Made by a program: the position numbers and the translations under genes
Assembly (NCBI RefSeq): GCF_014198245.1
Contig: NZ_JACIHE010000020.1
Span: forward strand, 62,001 to 126,000
Reading direction: 5' to 3'
DNA length: 64,000 bases
Source: Bradyrhizobium sp. cir1
GTDB lineage: Bacteria; Pseudomonadota; Alphaproteobacteria; Rhizobiales; Xanthobacteraceae
Notes under the pieces: generated by a model
The model's database searches: none
The model's input: only the letters and a program-made list of their open reading frames with translations
What the model was told of the DNA's origin: nothing
Shown: positions 16,703 through 25,217 of the stretch, one piece after another
Layout: each line of letters begins with the position of its first letter
How positions within the stretch are numbered: the stretch's first letter is position 1

Positions 16703-17854
16703 TCAGATCCGCCCCACGGTCACGAGGCCGGTGAGGATCGCAAGAGACTCAAACAGGAAGTAGCTACCGAATATCAGTTCCGCGTCATGCGCCGTGTCGA
16801 TATCCCGCGCAACTGCTTTTCGGGTGAAGCATCCCCCTGTGAGCATTCCACGCGGACGCTTGTCGGAAGGGCCAACGGGCGTCAGGTACTCCGAGGCCAG
16901 CTGAGTCACGGTACGTTCTGCGAAGTCTCGATACTTTGCGCCCCCGGTGGACCCGAGCGCGGACGCAAGCCGCAAGGATGCTGCCGCAGCGATAGCAGTG
17001 GCCGCCGTATCCCTACTCGTCGTCGGGATCGCTGGATCATCAAAGTCCCAATACGCAACCAGATCGGAGGGGACGTGGTCGATCCACCAGTCCAGCACAC
17101 GCACCGCATATTCGCGCCACAAAGGCTCTTTGGGGCGAACCATGGCCGCATGAGCGGTATAGAGCATCGCCCAACCCTGCGCACGCCCCCAGGTGCTCAC
17201 ATCGCTATATCCCTTGTGCGTGTGCGTTCTCAGCACCTTACCGTTTTGCGGGTCGAGCGTGGACGATTGGATTACCGAATTGTCAGGTCGCACATGGATT
17301 TCCAATACCCTCCGCATGTGGGCATTGGCGACCTCTTCCATGTGCGGGTCACTCAATTGGTCCGCGGCCCAGTAAAGCAGGCCGGTGGCCTGGAGAGAGT
17401 CGATACTGCTTTCAGCGCGCCCCACGGCGTTCGCTTCCTCAGCATCCTGGCCTAGTGGTATCAAACCTAGCTTCGGGTCAAACATCTGTTCCAGCGACCT
17501 AGCCGCCGTAAGCGCTGCATCGCGTGCCATCTCATCCCCGAACAAAATGCTTCCGAGGGCAGCACCGTGGTAGAATCCAAACCCCTTGAATGCCGTTCGG
17601 CGCGGGGCGCGAGGTAGCATCCGGGCCAAGGCGGCGTGCGCGTCAGACATCGGGAAGCGCTGGGGATCGGCAAGATGGGCGAGCCAGAGTTCGCCCACAA
17701 AGGCCCCGCCAGTCCAATCACCATCGGATGTGAACGTCCATTTTCCATCTTCGAGGCGGGCCCAATGTGGCAGGCCAGTCGTGGAGGCATCTCGCGTTTG
17801 CGCGATACGCGTCAGCATGCGCTCACGCGCAGCTAAGAAGTCGTTGCTCGACAT
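16703..17854 (-). CDS. Glycoside hydrolase family 88/105-like unsaturated uronyl hydrolase
   Basis: A 383-residue protein started at ATG 17854 (MSSNDFLAARERM); a start 12 codons upstream is less likely. It has the (alpha/alpha)6-barrel pattern of family 88: ESSIDSLQATGLLYWA (with an acidic residue in the Ser-Ile-Asp region), HTHKGYSDVSTWGRAQGWAM and later DTAATAIAAAASLRLA. These enzymes hydrate the double bond of 4,5-unsaturated glucuronyl or galacturonyl residues left by polysaccharide lyases, freeing the unsaturated uronate. No signal peptide, so it should act in the cytoplasm on imported di- or oligosaccharides. It follows the MFS gene by 65 bases and probably belongs to the same LacI-controlled operon. 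Confidence 0.85.
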   Translation of the reverse strand: MSSNDFLAARERMLTRIAQTRDASTTGLPHWARLEDGKWTFTSDGDWTGGAFVGELWLAHLADPQRFPMSDAHAALARMLPRAPRRTAFKGFGFYHGAALGSILFGDEMARDAALTAARSLEQMFDPKLGLIPLGQDAEEANAVGRAESSIDSLQATGLLYWAADQLSDPHMEEVANAHMRRVLEIHVRPDNSVIQSSTLDPQNGKVLRTHTHKGYSDVSTWGRAQGWAMLYTAHAAMVRPKEPLWREYAVRVLDWWIDHVPSDLVAYWDFDDPAIPTTSRDTAATAIAAAASLRLASALGSTGGAKYRDFAERTVTQLASEYLTPVGPSDKRPRGMLTGGCFTRKAVARDIDTAHDAELIFGSYFLFESLAILTGLVTVGRI

Positions 17855-17919
17855 GTTTTCTCCTGAGAAAGCGCTTTTGGGTCCAAGCAAAGCCAGAATT
17901 GTCTACAGCGGCTCTAACG

Positions 17920-19266
17920 TCAGTCGCCGATGTAGAGGTGACCTCGGTTCTTTGCGGCGTGATAAACGACCACGCTGAGCACCGCGATTACAGATCCGTA
18001 GACGGGAAACATCCAGGCCATCTGCGCATGCTGCAACCACACCAGCAAATAAGGCGACGTTCCGCCAAACAGTGACACCCCGAGCGCATACCCGACTGCG
18101 ATGCCGGTCGTACGTACCGCGCGAGGCATCAGGGTGGCTGCGATGAAGTTGTAAAGAGCCATGTTGAAACCGACAACCGCACCTCCGAACACCATCACGA
18201 AGAAGAACGTGGAAATGCTCTTCTCGGAATAGAGCAAAGTGATGAAGAAGCACGCGACGAGCAGCAGCCGGAGTAGCGTGAATGCGCGCGAGGGTCGAAC
18301 CTTGTCCGCGAAGGCGCCTACGAAGGGCGCAGTCACGATCCAGATCACGCCCATAAGAGTCGTAATCCCGTACACCCAGGTGCTGTTCTCCTTGAACACG
18401 CCGTTGGCCAGGTTGGGCAAACCGGCGTTCCAGGCGTAGTTCGCGATCTGCACCGCTCCAACAACCAGGATGACGGCGAGCAGCGAAAGCCGTACGCTCC
18501 AGAGCGTCTTCCAAACGCCGCCTGTGGTCTCCTGAGTGCGCGACAACTCGTCGCGCTGCATGGCGTGCTTGATCAAGGTCTCCGGCAGTTTGCTGCGTAG
18601 ATAAATGATGAGCAGGCCGAGCGCTCCGCCGACGGCAAAGGGCAGTCGCCACGCCCATTCGTGCATTGTCTCGGGAGCAACCGAGGCACTTACCAAAAAG
18701 GCAACCAAACTGGACGCGAAGACACCGAGCTGGATAAATGTCCCACTGATCAGACCAAGGTATCGCCCCTCCTTACCCGGGGGTGCAAGTTCGATCGCAA
18801 TGGCATTGGCAACACCCGCTTCAGCGCCGGTGGCAAGCCCCTGGATGAGCCGGACGAGCAGCAATATCACCGCGGCGGCAACACCAAGTTCCTTGTAACC
18901 CGGCAAAACGGAAATCAGGAGCGAGCACAAGGCCATCGCCGTGACCGAGATCATCATCACCCGTTTGTGGCTGACCCGATCGGCGATGGGTCCGAGTATC
19001 GCTGCCCCTACCGGTCGCGCGAAGAAACCCGCACCGTACACGGCAAGTGCGGCGAGCAGCGACGTCGTCGGGTCACTGGACGGAAAGAAGAGTGGCGACA
19101 GAAAAGCAGCCATCATTCCGTAGACGGTCCAGTCGTACCATTCCAGGGCTACACCGCCGCCTAAGGCTATGGTCATGCTCCTCGTGGCGACCTGTTTCTC
19201 ATTCGGTGCGGCCGGCGCCATGGTTTGCGGCGTGGCTGCAGCGATGGCTTCAACAATAGTGGTCAT
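17920..19266 (-). CDS. MFS transporter of the metabolite:H+ symporter (MHS) type
   Basis: A 448-residue protein with 12 predicted membrane helices. It has the MHS start GGGVALEWYDWTVYG, the conserved loop motif GPIADRVSHKRVMM between helices 2 and 3, and QGLATGAEAGVANAI in helix 5. Relatives (alpha-ketoglutarate, shikimate, citrate carriers) import carboxylic acids with protons. A LacI-type operator (19291-19305) stands 25 bases upstream of the start, so it has its own regulated promoter, and the GH88 gene follows. It is strikingly similar along its length to the MFS at 37510-38835 in the second module. Confidence 0.9.
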   Translation of the reverse strand: MTTIVEAIAAATPQTMAPAAPNEKQVATRSMTIALGGGVALEWYDWTVYGMMAAFLSPLFFPSSDPTTSLLAALAVYGAGFFARPVGAAILGPIADRVSHKRVMMISVTAMALCSLLISVLPGYKELGVAAAVILLLVRLIQGLATGAEAGVANAIAIELAPPGKEGRYLGLISGTFIQLGVFASSLVAFLVSASVAPETMHEWAWRLPFAVGGALGLLIIYLRSKLPETLIKHAMQRDELSRTQETTGGVWKTLWSVRLSLLAVILVVGAVQIANYAWNAGLPNLANGVFKENSTWVYGITTLMGVIWIVTAPFVGAFADKVRPSRAFTLLRLLLVACFFITLLYSEKSISTFFFVMVFGGAVVGFNMALYNFIAATLMPRAVRTTGIAVGYALGVSLFGGTSPYLLVWLQHAQMAWMFPVYGSVIAVLSVVVYHAAKNRGHLYIGD

Positions 19267-19290
19267 TCATTCCCTCCGTTTTGTTTATGA

Positions 19291-19305
19291 TGAAAACGTT
19301 TACAT
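19291..19305. promoter_or_regulatory. LacI-type operator upstream of the MFS gene
   Basis: TGAAAACGTTTACAT, a near-palindrome centred on AACGTT, typical of LacI/GalR-family operators. An identical 15-mer stands at 22689-22703 upstream of the CoA-transferase gene. The LacI gene at 22882 is the natural binder. Confidence 0.8.
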
Positions 19306-19382
19306 TTCGACGCGACAGCACCACTTTGGGTGTTGTCGCGTTGCGTCGCTAATCCCCGGGCCGATCCGAGGTCAGTCCCCCG

Positions 19383-20171
19383 TCAATTTCCGGAGAATAA
19401 CGGCTGCCGCTTTTCGATGAAGGCAGCCATGCCCTCCTTTGGATCGTTGGTGGTGAGTGCATACCGGATCGCGCGCCGCTCAATCGCCAAACCCGCCGAC
19501 AATGGCGTCTCGTAAGCTGCCTGACTCGATTCTTTGGCTGATTGGGCAGCGATCGGCGCGCGATTCGAGATGAGGCGTGCTATTGCGAGCGCGCGCCCGA
19601 GGACCTGGGACGCCGGCAGCATTTCGGATACGATTCCCGCAGCGACTGCCCGCTCCGCGCTGATTGGCTCATCTGTCAACACCATCTGCATGGCCAAGGG
19701 GTTGCCAACAATGCGTGGTGTTAACCGCTGTGTGCCGCCATCTCCCGGCATGATCCCGATCGTGATTTCCGGCTGAGCAAGGACGCTGTCTTCCGCCAGC
19801 AGCAAGATGTCAGCGAGCATCACGAGTTCGAGACCGCCGCCCAGACACACGCCTCGCACGGCCGCAATGAGCGGCTTGGGGAAGCCGGCGATGATATCCC
19901 ATGCATCCTGCCGTGTGGGATCGCTCAGCGCCTCGAAGCCGTGCTGCCGCATCTCCTTGATCTCAGCACCAGCGGAGAAGGCGTGTTCATCGACACTGAG
20001 GACGACGCATCGCACACAATCGTCCGAACGAGCCGCACGAAGCGCGTCGGCAAGCTCGCCCAGCAGGGCTGCGCTCAGCGCATTTCGTTGTCTTGGACGG
20101 TTGAGCCGTAGCAGGAGTATGGCTGGGTCAGGCCGCTCAAGGACGACGAGGGATTGGCTGAGGTGGTTCAT
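19383..20171 (-). CDS. Enoyl-CoA hydratase/isomerase family protein
   Basis: A 262-residue crotonase-fold protein, started at ATG 20171 (MNHLSQSLVV). It has the oxyanion-hole blocks FSAGAEIKEM (~65) and GVCLGGGLELVMLAD (~110), and a catalytic Glu region QPEITIGIMPGDGGTQRL (~135). These proteins add water to, or isomerise, enoyl-CoA thioesters. It lies in the operon that begins with the CoA-transferase: 50 bases after the second hydratase. It has a close paralogue in the second module at 39529-40314 (shared FSAGA-IKEM-x-GFEA and PGDG-TQRLT). Confidence 0.9.
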   Translation of the reverse strand: MNHLSQSLVVLERPDPAILLLRLNRPRQRNALSAALLGELADALRAARSDDCVRCVVLSVDEHAFSAGAEIKEMRQHGFEALSDPTRQDAWDIIAGFPKPLIAAVRGVCLGGGLELVMLADILLLAEDSVLAQPEITIGIMPGDGGTQRLTPRIVGNPLAMQMVLTDEPISAERAVAAGIVSEMLPASQVLGRALAIARLISNRAPIAAQSAKESSQAAYETPLSAGLAIERRAIRYALTTNDPKEGMAAFIEKRQPLFSGN

Positions 20172-20221
20172 CTCATACCTTGAAAACAACCCGCGTGAAG
20201 CGCCTTTGCTGCAGCCGGAGG

Positions 20222-20986
20222 CTACGCGCCGGCGGCCTTCTTCGGAAGGAAGCGTTGCATATTTGCTCGGGCCGTTTCGTGAGAAATATCCTGAGCAAAG
20301 TATCGATTTGCCAGGTCATCCATGACTTCTGCCCTGGCGGTTATTGAAGTGGAGAAGAATTGTTTCGTGGTCCGCACGGCATGTGGCGGCATTTTCGCCA
20401 GACCTTTGGCGTAGCGGAGCGCGGTGTCGCGAGCGGCTTCAGTTGGCGACGACAGAATGTCAGCCAGCCCCAACCGATGAGCTTCCACCCCATCGATCGC
20501 GGTCGGGCTCCAGCTCAAGGCGCGAGCTACGAACGGCCCGACGCGTGCCGCTAGAGACTCCAATCCAAAGCCCGGCAACCAGCCTAGAGACACTTCGGGC
20601 AAATGCCAGCGCGCTCCTCGAGCCGTGATGACAACGTCGCATGAGGCTGCGAGCATAAAGCCGCCGCCCAAGGCAAATCCGTCGACAGCGCAGACGACGG
20701 GCTTTCTGACAAGAGCGAGCGAACGGACAAAGGCACCGAGTCGGCGATTCAGGTCGAACGTGTCGTTGATATCGCCGGCTGAAAAGTCTTTGAGGTCTGC
20801 ACCGGCTGAAAAGCCAGGGCCGTTTCCAGCGAGCAATATTACATTGACATCCTTGTCGTTGGCCGCGCGGCCCACCGATTCAATCAGATCTTTCAGCATG
20901 TCCTCGCCCAGAGCGTTGCGTCGCTCTGGCCGATTCATCGCCAGGATCTCGACCTTGTCCTCGTATTCTCTTGAAACAAACTTCAC
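20222..20986 (-). CDS. Enoyl-CoA hydratase/isomerase family protein
   Basis: A 254-residue crotonase-fold protein. The GTG at 20986 (VKFVSREYEDKVEI) follows a purine-rich stretch and lies 16 bases after the stop of the CoA-transferase gene, so I prefer it to an upstream in-frame start inside that gene. Oxyanion blocks are FSAGADLKDFS (~60) and DGFALGGGFMLAASCD (~100); then LPEVSLGWLPGFG. It differs clearly from the neighbouring hydratase (19383-20171), so the two probably act at different steps of the same CoA-thioester pathway. Confidence 0.9.
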   Translation of the reverse strand: MKFVSREYEDKVEILAMNRPERRNALGEDMLKDLIESVGRAANDKDVNVILLAGNGPGFSAGADLKDFSAGDINDTFDLNRRLGAFVRSLALVRKPVVCAVDGFALGGGFMLAASCDVVITARGARWHLPEVSLGWLPGFGLESLAARVGPFVARALSWSPTAIDGVEAHRLGLADILSSPTEAARDTALRYAKGLAKMPPHAVRTTKQFFSTSITARAEVMDDLANRYFAQDISHETARANMQRFLPKKAAGA

Positions 20987-21002
20987 GTCAGCCGCCCCCC
21001 CC

Positions 21003-22601
21003 CTACGCCTGCGCGAGGCCATCGTGGAATCGCGCCGACAAGTTCATCGGCTCATTCTTGAATATCCTCGCGTCCATCAAGTTCAGGTCGGGCGAGACGA
21101 CGACGTCGAACTCAATATTCGGCAGCACTTGTTTTTCGACTGATATACCCGGCGCGACTTCTGTCAGCATCAGGCCTTTCGGTGTAAGCTTGAACACGGC
21201 ACGTTCGGTGATGAAGACAACCTGTTGCTGGCGCTCCTTTGCAAAAGCTCCGCTGAAGGTAATCTGAAGGACGTCCTTCACCCATTTTTTGACCGTTCCC
21301 TCCTCTGCAATAACGAGAGAGCCATCATCCGCGATCGCCCTCAATCCCGACGCCGTGAGAGTGCCGGAGAAAACAACCTTTCGGGCGCCCTGGCTAATGT
21401 TTATGAAGCCGCCAGGTCCTATGATCTTGTCGCCGAAGCGGCTAACATTGACGTTGCCGTGTCGATCGACTTCTGCTGAAGATAAGAATGCGATGTCCAA
21501 CCCGCCGCCATCGTAGAAATCGAACTGATCCGGTTGCGGCGCGATCATGTCGTAGTTCGTGCCGGCGCCGGCGTCCTGTCCTGGCGCAGGAATACCGCCA
21601 ATCACCCCCTGCTCGGCCGTCAGTGTAACAGAGCGATATATTCCTTCTTCGGCTGCGACGACCGCAATTCCGTTCGAGATGCCATAGCCGATGTTGACGG
21701 TAGCTCCGGGGGTCAACTCAAGCGCCGCGCGTCGCGCAATTATTTTTCTTACATCGAACGGTAGCGAGGCGATTTTGCCATCCGGCACGCGCATTTTTCC
21801 GGCATACGCGGGGCTATACTCCGTTGCATAGGTCTGCCGCTGATTGGGATCGACGACGAGATAATCAACCAAAACCCCAGGTATTCTCACTTCTCGTTGG
21901 TTTAGGGTATTGTTTGCAGCGATCCGTTTGACCTGGACAATGACTGTTCCGCCACAGCGGCGCGTGGCAGCGGCAATCGACATGCTCTCCCCGACATAGG
22001 CCTCGTCTTCGAGGGAGATGTTTCCCTTCTCGTCCGCAATACTACCCCGCAGAATCGCAACCTGAATTGGGAAGGTCTTGTAGAGCAGGTGCTCTTCTCC
22101 TTCGATATCAACAACAGCAACCATATCCTCTTTGCTGCACTCGCTTTGCTTGCAGCCGCCAATCCGGGGGTCGGCGAAAGTCCTGAGGCCCACTTTCGTG
22201 ATTACGCCGGGTCGCCCCGCCGCGTTTTCACGAGTGAGCTGCGCCAAGACTCCCTGAGGGAGGGTGTAAGCTTCAATTTCATTGGCCAGCGCACGGCGCC
22301 CAAGCGCAGGACAATTGTTTAAGCCACTCGCCACCACTCGGCGCACCAGGCCTGGGGCTGCCAACTTGTTGAATCCTGTCGTAGCCCAGTCGCCGATGGC
22401 CACCGTCCCTACTAGCATCAAGTTCCTGGGAGCCCCGCTCTCGGAATGAACGTCGCGAAGCGCGTCGATGATTAGCTCAGGGATCGCAACTCCGGCTGAA
22501 CCGCCAAAGTAGACACAGTCGCCATCTGAAATCAGCGACACGGCTTGCCGAGCCGTAATGATCGGCACCTCGCCCGTTCGCATTTTCTTTTTCGCTTGCA
22601 T
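21003..22601 (-). CDS. Acyl-CoA:acetate/3-ketoacid CoA-transferase (propionate CoA-transferase type)
   Basis: A 532-residue single-chain family I CoA-transferase with alpha and beta halves fused. Start ATG 22601 (MQAKKKMRTGEVPI) has a GGAG-like site; an in-frame start 13 codons upstream is possible. The N-terminal half carries DGDCVYFGGSAGVAIPE. The C-terminal half contains the catalytic Glu in VTLTAEQGVIGGIP (~320) that forms the glutamyl-CoA intermediate. The enzyme would activate a carboxylic acid to its CoA thioester, fitting the two hydratases downstream. It is the first gene of the operon behind operator 22689-22703. Confidence 0.9.
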   Translation of the reverse strand: MQAKKKMRTGEVPIITARQAVSLISDGDCVYFGGSAGVAIPELIIDALRDVHSESGAPRNLMLVGTVAIGDWATTGFNKLAAPGLVRRVVASGLNNCPALGRRALANEIEAYTLPQGVLAQLTRENAAGRPGVITKVGLRTFADPRIGGCKQSECSKEDMVAVVDIEGEEHLLYKTFPIQVAILRGSIADEKGNISLEDEAYVGESMSIAAATRRCGGTVIVQVKRIAANNTLNQREVRIPGVLVDYLVVDPNQRQTYATEYSPAYAGKMRVPDGKIASLPFDVRKIIARRAALELTPGATVNIGYGISNGIAVVAAEEGIYRSVTLTAEQGVIGGIPAPGQDAGAGTNYDMIAPQPDQFDFYDGGGLDIAFLSSAEVDRHGNVNVSRFGDKIIGPGGFINISQGARKVVFSGTLTASGLRAIADDGSLVIAEEGTVKKWVKDVLQITFSGAFAKERQQQVVFITERAVFKLTPKGLMLTEVAPGISVEKQVLPNIEFDVVVSPDLNLMDARIFKNEPMNLSARFHDGLAQA

Positions 22602-22688
22602 AGTTTCTCCACTGGCCGAATGCCGGCTCACCGTTTCCAACCCCCGCCCGCCTCGCGATCGAGGCTGACCGCATCGACTGCGATGTTT

Positions 22689-22703
22689 TGAAAACGTTTA
22701 CAT
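22689..22703. promoter_or_regulatory. LacI-type operator between CoA-transferase and lacI-type gene
   Basis: TGAAAACGTTTACAT, identical to 19291-19305. It lies in the divergent region between the CoA-transferase operon (minus) and the LacI-type regulator (plus), so it may control both. Confidence 0.8.
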
Positions 22704-22881
22704 CCAATGGCGCGATCGCGCAAGCGAAATGATGTCACGCGAACGATCGAAAGGGCAAGCCATTGTTTTTAAGTAGCTATTTGACGAGTTGCCCAACGAT
22801 CCGTTTCGATATAGAATGACAACGATTTCAAATTCTGGTCGACGACGGTCTGCCTCTGGCAGGCGAGAAGGACTAAAACTT

Positions 22882-23934
22882 ATGGCGTTGGAAAAAATGG
22901 CCCGCGTTGATCAAGGCAGGCAATCGCCGACCGTTGTCGAGATCGCCAAGCGCGCCGGATGTTCTATCGCCACAGTCTCGCGTGTGCTCAACCGACCTGA
23001 AACCGTCGCGATCGATTTGAGGGAGCGCATTCTCCGGCTCGTTGACGAACTTGGCTACGTTCCCAACGGATCAGCACGCGCACTGCGATCGTCGCGCTCC
23101 CGACTGATTGGCTTGATAGTTCCGACGTTAGATGCCGCGATCTTCACTCGAATGCTTGAAGGGCTGGAGAGCCGGCTAGCGCCAGCCGGCGCGTCGCTGG
23201 TCTACTCTGCAACAGGTTACGACCTGGATCGGGAAATTCGCGTCGTCCGTAACCTCATCGAAAAGGGGGTCGATGGCGTCATTCTCGTAGGCTCCTATCA
23301 CCGGAAGGAAACTCTCAAACTGCTGCGTGAACATAACGTCAAGTTTGCTGTGACCTACGCCCTCTCGGAAGACGTTTCGATTCCCAGCATGGGCTTTGAC
23401 AATCGCAGCGGAGGGGCGTTGGCGGCAAACTACCTCGCCGACCTCGGCCACAAGAATCTTGCAGTCATTGCTGGCGTAACGCGCGAGAACGATCGTGCAT
23501 CTGGTCGCCTTGAGGGCTTCCTCGCCACGGCCGAACGTCGCGGAATAGACCGTTCCAGCATCGCGGTGGTGGAATCGCCCTATGAGTTCAGCCGCGGCCG
23601 AGCCGCAGCTAAATTCATTCTTAATCAAAATAAGAATGTGACGGCGATATTTTGCGGAAGCGACGTGCTTGCTGTCGGAGCATTGCGCGCCTGCAAGGAT
23701 ACTGGATTGAGCGTCCCCCAAGACATATCGATGATCGGTTTCGACAACCTCGACATTGCCGATTATCTCGCTCCCAGCCTTACGACGATCGACGTCCCGG
23801 CTCGCCTGATGGGAGAAGAGGCCGCCAACTACTTTTTAGCCGATCAAAATTCGATGGACATACACTCCAGGGTCGAACTGGAAACGCGGCTGATCGTTCG
23901 AGAGTCAACTGCGCCCGCGAGAGATCGGCAATGA
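22882..23934 (+). CDS. LacI/GalR-family transcriptional regulator (module 1)
   Basis: A 350-residue regulator from ATG 22882, which has a GGA ribosome site nine bases upstream; in-frame starts at 22816 and 22789 are possible. The helix-turn-helix is at the N-terminus (VVEIAKRAGCSIATVSRVL, then ARALRSSRSRLIGLIVP hinge). The periplasmic-binding-protein fold follows (GVDGVILVGSY, FCGSDVLAVGALRA, ISMIGFDNLDIADYLAPSLT). It most likely binds the two TGAAAACGTTTACAT operators and releases them on binding a sugar-like inducer. It is divergent from the catabolic operon and in front of the KDA dehydratase gene. Confidence 0.92.
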   Translation: MALEKMARVDQGRQSPTVVEIAKRAGCSIATVSRVLNRPETVAIDLRERILRLVDELGYVPNGSARALRSSRSRLIGLIVPTLDAAIFTRMLEGLESRLAPAGASLVYSATGYDLDREIRVVRNLIEKGVDGVILVGSYHRKETLKLLREHNVKFAVTYALSEDVSIPSMGFDNRSGGALAANYLADLGHKNLAVIAGVTRENDRASGRLEGFLATAERRGIDRSSIAVVESPYEFSRGRAAAKFILNQNKNVTAIFCGSDVLAVGALRACKDTGLSVPQDISMIGFDNLDIADYLAPSLTTIDVPARLMGEEAANYFLADQNSMDIHSRVELETRLIVRESTAPARDRQ

Positions 23935-24194
23935 CAGAGAGCGAATCCGCGTGTTGTTGCCTGGGTGATCTCCTCGTCTATCGATGTTCGCCCTCCTCAG
24001 GCCAATTCAAATCGTGGACGGCGGGCAGAGGCGCTTCCAACTACCGACCGAATCGATTCTTCGCAGCCGCTCGAACACGGAGGCCAGTTCTCAAAGACAA
24101 GCCGTAGCACACTTGCGCTCATCCATCGGCGGGGCCCCACATCGGCTGCTCCCCCCCATGCTTCTGAATTCATCCCGAAAAGAGATCTTGGCTC

Positions 24195-25124
24195 ATGCAA
24201 GCCCAAAAAAGCCCTCTCTATAGTGGCCTGTTTCCGGTCGCTCCAACGCCATTCACGGACTCTGGAGATCTCGACCTAGAGGGACAAAGGCGCATTTTGG
24301 ATTGCATGATCGACCAGAAGGTCGACGGAATTTGCATCCTGGCCAACTATTCAGAGCAATTCTTGTTGTCAGATGACGAGCGCAGATTGCTGGTCGACCT
24401 CTGCCTGTCACATGTTGCTGGCCGCAAGCCGGTCATGGTGACATGCAGCCATTTCAGCACCCGCATCGCGGTGGAACGCGCACGGTATGCAGCCGAACGG
24501 GGCGCAAGCCTTCTCATGCTGATGCCGCCTTACCACGGCTCGGGTCTCAAGGCGGACGAAGCCCATATGATCGAGCATTTCGCTCGTGTGGCCGATGCGG
24601 CAAGAATCTCAATCATGGTTCAGGACGCGCCGCTCAGCGGCGTAACGCTCTCGGTACCCTTTCTTGTACGGCTGGCAAAAGAGGTGCCGTCCGTTAACTA
24701 TTTCAAGATCGAAGTCCCGTTCGCTGCAGCGAAGCTGCGCAACCTGATCGAGGCGGGAGAAGCCGCCATAGCGGGCCCGTTCGACGGAGAAGAAGCCATT
24801 ACCATGATGGCCGATCTGGAAGCTGGCGCGACCGGAACGATGTCGAGCGCGCTATGTCCCGACTTGTTGCGCCCTGTTTTCGATCATCATATGGCGGGAC
24901 GGAACACGGAAGCGGCCGCTGCTTATGCAAAAGTGCTGCCGCTGATCAATTACGAGAACCGCCAATGTGGCCTGCGCGCCGCCAAGAGCGTTATGAGGGA
25001 GGGCAACGTCATCAGGTGTGACGCTGTGCGGCATCCGCTGGAGCAAATTCATCCCAAGACGAAAGCTGGGCTGATTGAGCTTGCGCGTGGCGTCAACCCG
25101 TTGGCCCTCCGCTGGGGACGCTGA
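24195..25124 (+). CDS. L-2-keto-3-deoxyarabonate dehydratase (DapA family)
   Basis: A 309-residue TIM barrel of the dihydrodipicolinate synthase family. The Schiff-base lysine is in VNYFKIE (~172). Instead of the GTTGE loop it has ILANYSEQF, and instead of YNxP it has IMVQDAP, with PFDGEEAITM and LPLINYENRQ further on. These replacements are those of L-2-keto-3-deoxyarabonate (KDA) dehydratase of the non-phosphorylating L-arabinose pathway, which makes alpha-ketoglutarate semialdehyde. The aldehyde dehydrogenase that would use this product is the next gene (93 bases). A related keto-deoxy-acid dehydratase remains possible. The upstream enzymes (arabinose dehydrogenase, arabonate dehydratase) are not in the window. 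Confidence 0.8.
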   Translation: MQAQKSPLYSGLFPVAPTPFTDSGDLDLEGQRRILDCMIDQKVDGICILANYSEQFLLSDDERRLLVDLCLSHVAGRKPVMVTCSHFSTRIAVERARYAAERGASLLMLMPPYHGSGLKADEAHMIEHFARVADAARISIMVQDAPLSGVTLSVPFLVRLAKEVPSVNYFKIEVPFAAAKLRNLIEAGEAAIAGPFDGEEAITMMADLEAGATGTMSSALCPDLLRPVFDHHMAGRNTEAAAAYAKVLPLINYENRQCGLRAAKSVMREGNVIRCDAVRHPLEQIHPKTKAGLIELARGVNPLALRWGR

Positions 25125-25217
25125 CGCCTTCTGCACGAAGTGACTTACTTGGCGAGCTAACCAGCGAGGCCGAGAGTTTCTGCACCTGCAAGTCCATTCG
25201 AGTTCAAAAGCTTATCG

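Noticed and set aside
16586..17455. Plus-strand frame of 289 codons
   Set aside because: Shadow of the GH88 gene; composition is not protein-like.
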